64,000 bases of DNA from Adiantum capillus-veneris (GCA_014529385.2 CM043965.1:66955690-67019689), one strand, 5' to 3'; counted from the first letter of the stretch, positions 11,911 through 24,154 are shown. Numbers and translations are program-made. The notes: generated by a model not told the origin, from the letters alone.

Positions 11911-14900
11911 CCGAGGTCATATTACTCGATGGTAGAAGCCTTGACGAAGTGCAAGAGGTTGAGCGGTATATCCTTGCAGCGAGGAAAAAGGAAATCGATA
12001 TCTTTGCTAGGAGAGCAATCGAGTGCTCCTGACTTAGCAACCTCTAAGGGCCAACCCCTAGAAAGCAATATTGCATCTAGCTCACAGGACACCCCTAGCA
12101 CCTCAGTCCTAGATGGAGTGTTCTTAAATGAGAACTGGGAGTACGAACTACAAACGGAAACTCTAACCAACCTATACACAAGTCACACCTATCACGTGGG
12201 TTGGTTAGATCTCCTACAATCCACAATGGGTGCTACTAGTATGGAGGATCAACAACAAAGAGTTTGTGAGGTCATCCATAGGGTCATTGAGTTAGAGAGA
12301 CAAAACAAAGGGATCAACATGCCTTCAACGGGTCTCATGAGATTCTTGGATACAGGAAAGGCTAAACAACCAACCTTATCGCAAATGGAGACTCCCTCGG
12401 TAAGTTCGATGAATCCTCAATATGTTGTTTTGCCAGGGGTCTCAGTGCAATTTGAGCCCACAAGTGATAGCTTTACCTTTCCAAGTCTAGCTCATCTTTC
12501 CCTTGATGACACCACGGCTACCATGCCTACCCCAATGATGGGCATGTCAAGAAACACGCCATGGACCTCATTTGTTAGTAAAGCACCACTATATGGTAGC
12601 TCAATGCCTGCAACAGTACCTACAAGTGTGTACCAATCGTATACACCCATGGGTCCTCGTACTCATGTAGTCCCTACTCCTCCCATGGTTTCAACTACCT
12701 ATGCACCACAACCACAACACCCAAGTTCTTATTTCCATGGGACCATACCGGCTAGCATTAGCATGTCACATCCGACGTTTGCTATGCCTAGGGCCACACA
12801 TATGAACTTTGGGCCACCACATGGCACACCATCATACCAAACGTGGAACCCAAGGGCTTCCTATGCGCCAAGCCCAATGCCAATACCTACTCCACATGTA
12901 GTCTTTGGAGCGCCTTCATCCACGGTGCCTGCTCACTTAGGTGACTTGGCAACATTTGCTCAAGCTATTGGTAGATCTATTGCTGAGAATATGCATAACA
13001 CGCCTGATAGAGAGCTTAGAAGTAAGGCAGTACAAATAGCCAAGCTCACACAAAAATTTAGTGGAGATGGGGATGTGAGAAAGCATATCGAAGTGTTTGA
13101 CCAAATATGCAATTCTCTAGGAGAACACATTGACCTGCAAAAGAGTAATGTTTTAAGCCTAACCTTAAGTGGCAAGGCATGGGATTGGTATAGAACCCTA
13201 AGGGTGGAAGAAAAAACGATTTACCCTACTCTTAGGAGACTGTTCTTGAAAGAATACCTACGAGAGGGAGTGCTTTGGGGTGTAGCCTCTCACCTCAAGA
13301 AAGCCCAATGAGAGGAGGGAGAGTCAGTGAGGGACTTTATTAGTCGCTTAAAGCATTTGAATTCTCGTTGCAATCCAAATGAACGCTTCAACAATAATCA
13401 ATTGCTTGCTAGATTCATTAGGGGATTACGACATGAGGATATCTACAATGGCCTAGTCATTAGAGGATTACGACATGAGGATATCTACAATGGCCTAGTC
13501 ATTAGAGGTATCACCACTTGGGAAGCAGTCACCACCAATGCGATCCAATTGGAGGATAATTTAATGATTCAAGGAGAAAGAGTGTCTGTTGAGCCTAAAT
13601 CTATTAGCTCCCAAGCATTAGGGCATCAGCCAATGACCCTAAAGCCTATTGCTAAGGAGCCATAGATATCTGAGATGACTTTAGCAGATCTCACCAAGGC
13701 TATTCAAGAGAGTCTTAGAGACAATCGTGCTCCGCAAAACAATCATATGTATCCAAGAAGGGAGCAACAATGGTGCTCAGTATGCTATGGACCGCATAGT
13801 ACCAGTGAATCCCCTACTTTTAGAGTAAAATTCAATGGGAACTGCAATGCCTGTGGGAGGTATGGTCATCAATCTAAGGATTGCATAGTATTTGAGCGTG
13901 TGATGGCCAATAGACCAACCTTAGCATGGACAGACACACCTCGAGTGCCTACATTGATGTCGGCCCCACCTGAACAAACAACACAACACATGCTCCCTAG
14001 GGCCCAAAATGTTGTTCAAACAACACCCTTACCACCCCCAGTGCTCGGACTGCAACCACCACATCCGAGAATCACTTCTGTGAATCAAGTGGGTTGTGAG
14101 TCATCTATTGCTTGTTTGGAAGGCTGTGAGGAACATATGAACCCTAATATTGCCTATGGGATGGATGTGCTTGAAGAAAGTCCACAATACTACATGGAGT
14201 ACTATTGGGGACAAGTCAAACCTGTATATCAAGTAGCTGCTCTTGCGGCAAGAGGGCAAAATATCAATTACACTGCTAAGAGACCACCTCTTCAATGTTA
14301 TGAGTGTGGAGGTCCACATCGTGTAGCCGAGTGTCCTATTAGGCTACAAAAGAATGCCACACTAATGCAAACTAATCAAGCGAGCACGTGTACAATGCCG
14401 ATACTCATGTGTAATCGATGTGGCATAGATCATTTGATTGCCCAATGTCCAAATAATCCAAATGCATCGAAGATCACACCATTAAACTTAATTGAAGTTA
14501 CCAAGGAGCCATCACAAAGTACACATGTGGTACCAGTAAACGTACTCACACGATCGATGCTCCAAAAACAAAATTACATTCTTGAGGAAAGAGACACGGC
14601 ATCAATTGCCCAATCTCAGAAAAAGAAGAAAACACAAAGAAAGAGATCGCAAAAAGCAGTGAAGTCAGACCCTAGTTCAAAGACCAACATAAGAACTGAT
14701 GACGACCCTGTATATATGAATGACGCTAAAGAGGATTCTGATTCAGGTGAAACCATGGAGACCAAAACGATCACTAAGATAGAAACCAACAAGGAAGATC
14801 TTCATGAGCCACAATGGCTAGGATCCAAGAAGAAGATAGGAACTTATCCAAACCCTACAGAGGAGATCGAGCGAGTCAAGCAATTAAGGAGTTTGGTAGA

Positions 14901-15801
14901 AGATACCCAAAGGGATCTAGAACCAGCACCTAGGTAGATCCAGATTATAGACACCGTGTTCCCTACCCAACAACAACCTCACCAAGTCCATAGACCCTTA
15001 GCTATACCTAGTGTCATCCAAGAAGAAAGTGATTTAAAGTCATGGGAAAGTGGGCGTACTCACTTCTTGATGGAAAGAATGTTTACAGAGGGACTACCTG
15101 ATCCTATCGAAGAAATGGAGATCCCATCTTCCCCATGTCAAGGGACGGAAGTCCAAAAGGTGCCGTTAAACGTTGCCAAATTGATGGATTTCATGTCTTC
15201 AGAAGTTAGAACCACCATCATGTCTAAACTATATAAAGACCCTGAGCTAGTCTCAGCTCTTCCAGCCTTCCTCAATGGAGAACTGAAGTTTGGGCTACCA
15301 CAATTTGGACAAATGGATGGAGTTGGGGAGATGCCAATGGAGGAGGAACACTTAGATCCAGAACCCAACCTAGATGAGAACCTTATTATAGAAATACTTG
15401 TTAACAAGTTGGGAAAATACTTTGAGGGTGATGAATCCAATGCGACCATACCAATCACTACTAATGGATTAATTGTGAAGGGAATCCTTGATGGTGGCAC
15501 TGGGGTTAGCATTGTGACTAAAAATTGCTGGAAAACTATGGGAAGGCCTCACCTTGCGACCACAACCATTGTAGTGAAGATGGCCAATGGGTCTATTGTT
15601 AAACCTATTGGGATGCTAGAAGATCTCAAGATCAAGGTCTTTGGACATAAAATAAGGATTACCTTTATTGTTATGGATTTCTCCAAACACACTATGGCAT
15701 CGGAGATGATCTTAGGACGTCCTTTCATGAGGGAAGCAAAAATGGTGCATGACTGGTCTAAAAACCATGTCTACTTGCAGTTCCAAGATTCTGTTATTTG
15801 A
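11911..15801 (+). pseudogene. Element W gag and aspartic protease
   Basis: One frame runs from the Copia boundary to TGA 15801, interrupted only by stops at 13309, 13663 and 14935. Order: a Pro/Met/Thr-rich N-terminal region; a Retrotrans_gag-like helical domain (about 12940-13560: 'FSGDGDVRKHIEVFDQI', 'LSGKAWDWY', 'FISRLKHLN', 'RFIRGLRHED'); a zinc-knuckle region with CNACGRYGHQSKDC (normal spacing) and two short-spaced knuckles CYECGGPHRVAEC and CNRCGIDHLIAQC (CX2CX3HX4C); a basic Lys-rich tract; and a retropepsin-like domain (DGGTGVSIVT near 15490; ILGRPFM near 15710). The three stops fit C-to-T changes. The N-terminus is missing because Copia A/D is inserted. Confidence 0.82.
13434..13517 (+). 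repeat. 42-bp tandem duplication in gag
   Basis: Two identical 42-bp units (13434-13475, 13476-13517) encode GLRHEDIYNGLVIR twice, in frame. Confidence 0.97.
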
Positions 15802-15914
15802 GTGGATCTTGTAATTGGTCGAGCACATCCCCTAGGAAACAGGTTTATAAATGATCATAGATCTGACACCACAGTTCACTCGGCCCCATTACAGTATTGT
15901 TACACGTGTAAAGC

Positions 15915-16851
15915 TGTTAGGGCGGTTACGCCGCTAGCGGAAGCTAAATAGCGAGAACTCAACCAACAACAGAATTTGTCAGACGAGGACGGAGCTTGAC
16001 CCGCAGGCACATGGAAACAACTAGGTGGGTGTCAAATCACCTACTCGACCTTCTAATGACAATCACTACCAAGGAAATCAAATCTAAGTTCTAAATTACG
16101 CAAGTGACTGAAATCCGTACTACGAACGAATGCTATACGAAACAGGATCTAGAATCATCGAATCGATCTCAAACTCAAGGGGAAGTCTATGCACTAGGTA
16201 AGAACAACACCCTAAAGACTTGAACTGCAAAATCAACCTATAACCACTCCGTGCGGTAAACGCGTATGAAGACAGGCCGAAAAATACAGGTGACCGAAAC
16301 TTGACCCCGATGGTACCAATGTGTAGCTCTACTCGTTGTGGTTCTATAGATATGCTGCACGCTCTATTCCGACACACGAGTTGGAAGAAAACTCACACCG
16401 AAGCTCGTAGGAACTTACCACACATAGAAGCCGATAGCGCGCACTCTTGGTATCTGTGCGTAGCTCTCGCCGTTGCTAACACAATGGCGGTGTCGCTTCT
16501 CCAATGGCGGGTCCGTAGCTCGCGTAGCAAGAAGATAAGACTCTCTCTCTCTCTCACTCTCTCAGACACAGTCACGGCGCTCAAAAACTCACTTTGATTA
16601 ATAATTGAATCTCCCTTAGGTTACAAAACTTTGGCTTATATACCTCAGCCTTGGAGGTGAGAACATCTCTAATTATTTACATCAACAGGTGAAATTACTT
16701 CGGGATTACAAGCTGGAAACTCAATTGAGTCCCGTTACTTAATGAATGGCTCAAATCAAAATTAATGTCGGAAAGACATTTATTACAATCAATGGTTACA
16801 AAATGATGGGTGTGAGCAAAAATGTGGGTGTGATCCTCTGCTGGCTCAACA
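15915..16851 (-). repeat. Solo LTR of Element 1 family
   Basis: A 937-bp inverted copy of the LTR at 5826-6763, with termini TGTTAG...GGCTCAACA on the plus strand, flanked by the 5-bp direct repeat AAAGC (15910-15914 and 16852-16856). No internal sequence or primer site adjoins it, so it is a solo LTR, presumably from LTR-LTR recombination. It sits in the protease-to-'WVPK' interval of element W. Confidence 0.95.
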
Positions 16852-16886
16852 AAAGCGGACACTGATGTGGGGAAGATTCTCCTTAT

Positions 16887-17729
16887 ATGGATGTACTACC
16901 TGGGATGACTGAGTCGGACAATGTGGATTGGGTCCACCTAGCAGTAACCATAGACACTTGGGGAAATAGGGGGATGACTTGGGTAACACCTGAGAGGGAT
17001 GAAATGCCACCACGCATACCCTTAAATATGCTACAAGAAATGCATATAGCTTCTGACAAGACTCATCCTAATATAACGAAGAAAACATACAAGTGGGTCC
17101 CTAAAGCTTCTTTAGCGACCATAGCTAATGCTAAGAAACAGAAGCCTTGTAAGAAACGTCCCACTCGATCCAAAAAATGTAAGGAAACGTGACGGTGGAT
17201 TCCTAAACGACTATTGGAATCCCAAGGCTACTATCAAGGAAATGATCAAATCTGGGTACCAAAATGTAGATTGTGTTCTTACCTGTCACCTGGTCCATGT
17301 GAGCTCAATCCTGTGGCTCCAAAACAAATTGAAGATCGTGGAAAGGAAAAAATCACGGAATGCTACACACCTGCTCCCAAGCTAGTTTGGGTACCAAAGA
17401 AAGAACGATTTGTTCCACCTAGCTCAGGAACATCGAAATCAAATGAAGCTTATTGCTCTTCATGTAGTTCCTATACGGAAATAGAAGCTTCAACACAACC
17501 TCCACCTACCATTGTACATATCCATACAAGCAAGAAAGAGTTTGCACCTCCCATTGTAAGTTCACCACCTACAATAATATTGCAAATAAAATCATGGGAG
17601 AGTACCTTACCACCCTTGCAACTAGATGAAACGCATAGGGCGGTCGAGAACTATTGGTTAAAGCCTTCACCTATAACAACTTGGAACAACTGGTTTCAAA
17701 GGGTGACGACATCATTCCAAAAGGTATGA
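16887..17729 (+). pseudogene. Element W 'WVPK' protein, function unknown
   Basis: One frame with a single internal TGA (17190-17192). It has repeated aromatic-basic motifs (YKWVPK, RWIPK, QIWVPK, LVWVPKKE), a small Cys cluster, then a Pro-rich tail ending just before the polypurine tract. I recognise no catalytic domain. The minus-strand relative at 26149-26463 shares 'YQGNDQIWVPK'-like sequence (there 'YEGNSQIWLPK') and also lies on the 3' side of a protease, so the gene order protease then WVPK is conserved in the family. Confidence 0.6.
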
Positions 17730-17736
17730 TCTACCC

Positions 17737-18130
17737 AAGGAAGGGGGGAGTGTTTGCTGCCATCCATCATTCACTTGCTTCCCTCTCAACCTTCCTCCCT
17801 GAATTCTTAATCTCCCAAATATTAGGGAATGTATATATAAAGCCATATACTCACAAAAAAAGAAAAATAGTAAAGAGAAAGAGCAATTAGGAAACGAGTA
17901 TGCACAATAAAAGTCAAAACATTGACTCAGACCTACACATTCGCATCCGGTACACTGAAACAGAAACCTATGTCATAAAACACCTTTGATATTTATCACT
18001 CGAGTGATGAAGGGTAGATAGGATTAGTACAATAGGAGTGTTTCTGTTTTAGATAGGATTAGTACAATAGGAGTGTTTCTGTTTTAGAGTTTAGTGATTA
18101 GCAAAGTCCTTTTTTCCCACTGATGTGCCT
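17737..18130 (+). repeat. Element W polypurine tract and start of its 3' LTR
   Basis: The purine run at 17737-17750 abuts TGTTTGCTGCC at 17751. A TATA-like TATATATAAAG lies near 17832-17842. The LTR end could not be fixed because no second copy is in the window. It contains a 35-bp exact tandem duplication at 18016-18050 and 18051-18085. Confidence 0.6.
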
Positions 18131-18304
18131 CCTAGAGGTATCCTTGTGTTTCATAGTGTGTACATGAACGTGTTGCTGTGGTTAGATTTGGACCTTCATG
18201 GAATCTTTCTCTCGTTCACACTTCAAATCAAGCGCGACCATCAACACAAACAAGTGTTTCTTGTCCATTAGCATGGCCCCTTATCTTTTCTGCATCTATG
18301 TTTG

Positions 18305-19240
18305 TCTGCTTTAATTGTGATTGGTAGCATAATATTCAACGCATTTGCTTAGTATCAAACATTAAATTCAATGTAATTTTTTGTCATAATCACTTGTCTA
18401 GGTTTAAAAATCAAGCAGTCCCACTAAGATAGTTTGATCAAGCTATGCCTTAGAGATCTTCTCTTAATACCATGGGAAATGCCTTCCTAATAATCAATGG
18501 TTACTTAGGTTCTTAATCCGATTTAGGCAGCATTGTGTGAAATGTACTAGGGCTTTCTAGTGGGCTTAGTCCCTATTGACCTTTAGTTTAAGTATTATAA
18601 AGGGAGTTTACTAATGTGATGAGCCTGGGGAGGGTAACAATGATATATGACCCCCCAAAGTTACAAAATTAAAATGCTGAAAATGAATAATAAAAAAAAA
18701 TCAAAATGCCACAATGTAAAATTTTAAGCTGGAAGAGAAATCTCAGCTTGATTGGGTACTTCACTCACATGTATCGCCTATGGTATTAGAGCCCTAGAGG
18801 TTCCCAGTGTGGGCGCTTTTACTTGAAAAGCAAAAATCCCAAGGCATACAAAATAACCACACACATCAAAATTGAAACAATGTGAAAAGACTTTGGGGGG
18901 TCAAAGAAAAGGTAATCAGTCAGGCGATGATTTCATGAGAAATTCCTTTTATCGTAGCTTAACTACAAGGTCTTCTAGGTGTAGCCTCTAGTCAGTCCTC
19001 GGACATAAAATACTTGGCTCTCGTGATTAAAAAACTTAATTGACCAGAGAAAATTGAGAAGCTTACCCATGGTATTAATAGTCGATCTTTACTACCTTTC
19101 GACCGTTAAATTAGCGACCCCAGACTTGTTTAATTTTTTATCTTTACAACTGTTTATGCATTTGATTATATTGCAATTTAATGTTTATCGCTGAAAAATG
19201 GTTTAAAATTCTGCTACCAATCAAATTGTCTGCCTACAAC
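18305..19240. repeat. Diverged inverted-repeat arms around 18.31-18.40 and 19.14-19.24 kb
   Basis: About 75-95 bp near 18310-18400 (GATTGGTAGCA, AAACATTAAATT) recur in reverse complement near 19140-19235 (TGCTACCAATC, AATTTAATGTTT) at roughly 70% identity by eye. Between them is a TATAAAG (about 18596) and a TGGTATTAGAGCC (18780-18792) that resembles a Met-tRNA primer site, so an LTR remnant may be present. No coding potential is seen. Confidence 0.4.
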
Positions 19241-19253
19241 TGCATATGCTTTT

Positions 19254-19445
19254 TGAATGAGTACGAGCGAAAGTGCGACGCGAGAGAGAGTGCGAGAAGA
19301 AGAGCACGACGATATGGTGAACTCGCTCTACTGTAATGTGTAGAGCATAGTGAGTTCTTATTAGGTTTTTACAAAAGAATATATGTACATACCTGGCGGC
19401 CCGCCCACTTACCTGGGCGACCACATTGGGCTTTATACCCCAACA
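19254..19445 (-). repeat. Copia E 3' LTR
   Basis: Reads TGTTGGGG...CATTCA on the minus strand. The terminal GAATGA differs from GAAGGA of the partner LTR. It follows the PPT-like purine run (minus-strand AAGTGGGAGGT) at about 19446-19458. Confidence 0.93.
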
Positions 19446-19522
19446 ACCTCCCACTTAAAGTCCAATGTGGTACTTTAAGTGTGAGAGAAGCTACTATACA
19501 AGAGATGTAGAGAAGTGATGTA

Positions 19523-22500
19523 CTACCCTACACCTAACTGCTTGTGAAAATGCGCAAAGCTCTCTGAGGGAAGTCCTTTTGTAAGTAGATCAGCAGGATT
19601 TTCTGTGGTGTGAACTTTGACAAGCTGAAGTTGCTTATCCTCGAGCATTTCCCTGATGAAATGATACTTCACATCCACATGCTTTGTCTTTGAGTGATAA
19701 ACTGGATTGCGAGCCAATTGTATAGCACTTTGACTATCACAATATAACACAGGCATCTCTTCTTTCATTCCCAAATCTGTTACTAATCGATTAAGCCAAA
19801 TTGATTCTTTGCATGCCTCTGATGCTGCAACATATTCAGCCTCTATAGTAGACTGAGTAACACAATCTTGTAATCTAGAACGCCATGATACTGCTCCACC
19901 AGCAAATGTAAAGACATACCCTCACGTAGACCTTCGGTTGTCTAAGTCACCTGCATAATCTGAGTCTGTAAAACCCTTTACACTTAGCTCCTGACTCCCA
20001 TAGCATATACGCATACTCTTTGTAGCTTTCAGGTATCTCAATATTCCTTTCACTGCCTCCCAATGTTTCTTGCCTGGGTTTCACATGTAACGACTTACTA
20101 CTCCCACTGCAAATGCAATGTCTGGGCGAGTAGCAATCATTGCATACATCAAACTATCCACTGCAGACGCATATGGAATCTTATCCATTTCAGCCTGTTC
20201 TTCCTCAGACACAAGACAATCTTGTTTGCTAAGTTTCACATACGGTGGCAATGGAACACTCAATGCCTTTCCCTTCTCCATATTGAAACGTTGCAAAACC
20301 TTGTCAATATACTCTGTTTGAGATAACCAAATCAACTTCTTTGATCTGTCTCTCTCAATGCGCATACCAAGTATATGACTTGCCTCACCCATGTCTTTCA
20401 TGTCAAACGATTTTGCCATCTTTGACTTCAAAGCTGAAATTTCTTTCAAGTGCTTGCCAGCAATCAACATGTCATCCACATACAAAATAAGGATCAACCA
20501 ACTACTATCCTTAGCCTTCTTTGTATATAGACAGTGATCGAACTCACTACGTTTGTAGCCTTGAGAAAGCATAAACTTGTGGAATTTATGGTACCATGCC
20601 CTCGGTGATTGTTTTAAGCCATAAAGACTCTTTAACAACTGGCATACCCAATCTTCCTTGCCTTTCTCAACAAACCCTTCTGGCTGTTGAATGTAAATTT
20701 CCACATCTAAATCACCATGCAAGAACGCTGTCTTGACATCCATTTGGTGCAACACCAAATCTAATATGGCAACCAATGCAAGAAAGCATCTCAATGTAGT
20801 CATCTTGACCACCGGAGAGAAGACTTCATCAAAGTCAATGCCTTGTTTTTGCTTAAAGCCCTTGGCAACAAGCCTTGCTTTGTACTTTGGCTGACTATCA
20901 TGAGTGGTGATCTTATACCTGTAAACCCATTTACAAGGTAGAGCCTTTTTGCCCTGTGGTAATTTAACTAGCTTCCATGTCTAGTTTTTATGCAGAGATG
21001 TCATCTCTGACTGCATGGCCAATTGCCAATTCCCGGAGTCCTTCATTTGCACTGCTTCCTTGTAACATGAAGGCTCATTGCAATCAGTCAACATGACATA
21101 ATTCATAGATGGAACAAACCTATCAGGAGGTCGCGTGACACGTCCAGATCTACGCACAATAGGTGGCTCAAGCTCAGCCACAACCTGTGGTTCCACTCTA
21201 TCCTGTCCTTGCTCCTCTTGAGCCGTGAAATTTTGTCCTGCACGTGCATGTCCATCTTCTTGGAAGACAACTCTTCTAATCTCCTCAACCTTCTCTGGTT
21301 TAGAATGATATTTGGCTTCATTAAAGTGAACATCATTGCTGCGGACAACCTTTCTGGATTCGGGATCCCAAAGTCTATACCCCATCTCACCAGAATTACC
21401 ATAGCCTAGAAAGATGCACTTTCTACTCTTTGGCTCAAGTTTGTTCCTAAATTCCTTTGCAACGTGAGTATATGCCTCACAGCCAAAGACTCTGAGATTC
21501 TTGTATGAGGGCACCTTGCCTGAACATACCATCTCTGCCACTAAATCCTTCTGCAAAACCTTGCTAGGAGATCTATTTATAAGATGAACAGCTGTTGATA
21601 CAGCTTCAGCCCAAAACCCATTTGGTAGCTGTGCATTACACAACATACTTCTCTTGTATGGTCCTATTCATCCTCTCAGCAACACCATTTTGAGGAGGAT
21701 TGTAAGGAGCAGTAAGTTCACGTTTTATACCTTTTGACTCACAAAAGTCCTGAAAGGCCTTTGAAACATACCCTCCACCATTGTCACTGCGTAAGCATTT
21801 AAGCTTCTTGCCACTCTGATTCTCCACAAGTGTCACAAACGTTTTGAAAACACCAAACGCTTCATCCTTGTGCTTGAGAAAGTAAACCCATACTTTCCTC
21901 AAGTAATCATCTATAAATGTCATAAAGTAAGAAGCTCCCCCTGGAGATAGGTTAGGCATAGGTCCACACAAATCACTATGAACAAGTGCCAACTGTGTAT
22001 CTCTTCTACTGCTTCTATGCTTATGTGGGTTCTGTGTTTGCTTACCATACAGACAATGTTCACAGAATTCAAAATCATTAAATGAAAAGCCAGGAAAATA
22101 ACCAGAACGAGACAAGATTTCCATTCCCTTCCATGACATATGTCCTAACCGGCTATGCCACAAAGAAACGTTCGGTTGCTCGGTTACATCGACTACATTT
22201 TTAGAGACATTTGATACACAAATCATGTAAAGTCCTCCAGACTTTACTCCATGTGCTACTGTCATAGAACCCTTGGATATCTTCCACATGTTCTGTCCAA
22301 AAGTGGTGACGTAGCGACCATCATCAAGTAAACCTGTGTTGATCAAGCTCTTTGTAATTGCGGGAACATGTCTCACATTCTTCAGCGTGAAAGAAGAGCC
22401 ATTCTGAAACTTCAATTGAACATCTCCAACACCTAAGATCTCACATGTCTGCCCATTGCCTAGCCGAACATGATCTTTAGTGGTCACATAAGAGGTAAAC

Positions 22501-23497
22501 CACTCCTTGTTTGGAGACACATGAAGTGATGCCCCATAGTCTATAATCTAGTCACTCAGTTCATTTCCATCAGCTGTTGTAAGAAGAGCTGAGTCCATTG
22601 TATTCTTCAAGAAGTAGATGTCTCTTGACACTAGACTGTCATCCTCTGCAACAGTGTTTGTCACATTTATTTCTTGTATCTTCACTGAGGACTTGTTCTT
22701 CTCACCATGGTCTTCACCTTTCTCTTTGCCTTTTTCTGCTTTCCATTCTCTGCAGTCTCTTTTCATGTGACCCTTCTTGCCACAATGGTAGCATTCTATG
22801 TCACTCTTGCCTTTAGCACTGCGGGACTTGCTACGAGACTGATTCCTCTTTCCACCTTTGTACTTTTCTTTGGTCCTTCCCCTGACAACTAAGGCTGTTT
22901 CTTTGCCTTTGTCCATTGTGTTTCTATTGGTTTCTTCAGTAAGCAGACTTCCTTCTACACCTGCTATGTTCAAACCATCTGGAGGTGCAGAATTACTCAA
23001 AGCTGTGCGAAAAGTGTCCCAACTTTCTGGCAATGTGATCAACAGGAACATAGCTCTAACAGGTTCATCAAACTTGACACCTTGAGCTGACAACTGACTA
23101 TAGATTGTGTTGAATTCATTTAGATGATTGGACATAGGTGTCCCTTCTTTCATCTTCAAGTCAACAAGCTTCTTAAGCCAGTATACCTGTGAAGCTGCAC
23201 TCTGCTTCTCATAAAGATCACTCACAGCTTTAACCATGCATGATAAGCCGACATCTCGTCTGCTACATTGACGTAAACGCTTTCTGCCAAAGTCAGTATA
23301 ATGGTAGAAAGTGCCAATTCATCCATTTCGCTCCATTCATCTTCGTCCATATCTTTTGGTTTTATCCCCTTGAGCTTTATAGGTTTTATCTGCTTCTTTT
23401 GTACCAACACGTGCCAAATCTGCTTCTTCCACAATGGAAAATTGGTTCCATCCAGCTTCTTGATATTGTAAATAGCAGTGTCCTGTGATCCAGCCAT
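19523..23497 (-). pseudogene. Copia E gag-pol, several frame breaks
   Basis: ATG at 23497 opens gag (MAGSQDTA..). A frameshift near 23225 separates the first 91 codons from the rest of gag with knuckle CYHCGKKGHMKRDC. A TAG near 22550 falls before the protease DSGAS site, which here reads D-Y-GAS. GAG-pre-integrase and integrase follow (HSDLCGPM; DNGGGY), a break near 21640, then the linker. Further breaks lie near 20985 and 20810, then RVT_2 with YVDDML near 20470, a break near 20080, and RNase H ending at 19523. Breaks at 21640 and the GGGY change are shared with copy A, so A and E come from a common already-defective lineage. Confidence 0.9.
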
Positions 23498-23957
23498 AGC
23501 TACGCTTCACAGTAGTTTACTTTTCTGGGAGAAATTCGGCAGAGTTTCCCCTGTAAACTGACCTCTGAACCAATATCAACCTGATAAACTAGTGGATGTC
23601 GCCTACACTCTGTGTGTAGATACGCCCGTGTCGTATGTGACACGTCTCCAAGAACTATGAGCCGTCCTTCGATGTGTAGACAGGCACAAATCAACACTCT
23701 GGGAGTGTCGATATCCTCAGCACCTGCAGTCATAGGCCGAAAACCCCAAATTTGCAGAGTCGGATCTGCACCCCGGATCTGCACCCGTCGAGACCACGTA
23801 GTCGAAAATGGCATGTGCAGACCTTTGTCGAAGCTGAACGGTGGCCCACGAGATTTGGGGCCGTGTCTTCGCCTGTCGAATTTCACTCCAATCTGAGTTG
23901 GTGACTCTATCCTCCTACAGTGTTGCCCCGAGCCTCGATCTGAGCTCTGATACCAGT
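23498..23957 (-). other. Copia E leader, spliced form, with primer site 23944-23955
   Basis: The primer site reads TGGTATCAGAGC on the minus strand. The leader is about 460 nt against about 1090 nt in copy C. At 23581/23580 the upstream exon end (TTATCAG) joins directly to GTTGATATTGG. In C and D these flank a GT...AG segment of about 590-600 bp, so this copy carries a clean splice junction. Confidence 0.88.
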
Positions 23958-24149
23958 TGAAGGAGTACGAGCGGAAGTGCGACGCGAGAGAGAGTGCGAG
24001 AAGAAGAGCACGACGATATGGTGAACTCGCTCTACTGTAATGTGTAGAGCATAGTGAGTTCTTATTAGGTTTTTACAAAAGAATATATGTACATACCTGG
24101 CGGCCCGCCCACTTACCTGGGCGACCACATTGGGCTTTATACCCCAACA
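23958..24149 (-). repeat. Copia E 5' LTR
   Basis: 192 bp, minus-strand TGTTGGGG (ending at plus 24149) to CCTTCA (23958). A TATAAAG occurs only 8 nt from the LTR start. Confidence 0.95.
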
Positions 24150-24154
24150 CTTTT

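Larger units (their letters stand above)
11911..17750 (+). mobile_element. Element W: Gypsy-like gag-protease element without visible RT
   Basis: The internal region carries a long gag plus aspartic protease frame, then a Pro-rich 'WVPK' frame, a polypurine tract and a 3' LTR at 17751. No reverse transcriptase, RNase H or integrase motif is present between protease and LTR. Its 5' end is displaced off-window by Copia A/D, and it is interrupted at 15914 by a solo LTR. A related minus-strand copy lies at 26149-28098. Confidence 0.7.
19254..24149 (-). mobile_element. Copia copy E: complete element, minus strand
   Basis: Bounded by LTRs at 19254-19445 and 23958-24149 that differ at two of 192 positions by eye, and by the target duplication CTTTT (19249-19253 and 24150-24154). 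It has a primer site, short leader, gag and pol in normal order but with inactivating changes. The small LTR divergence indicates a recent insertion. Its leader lacks the intron kept by C and D. Confidence 0.96.
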
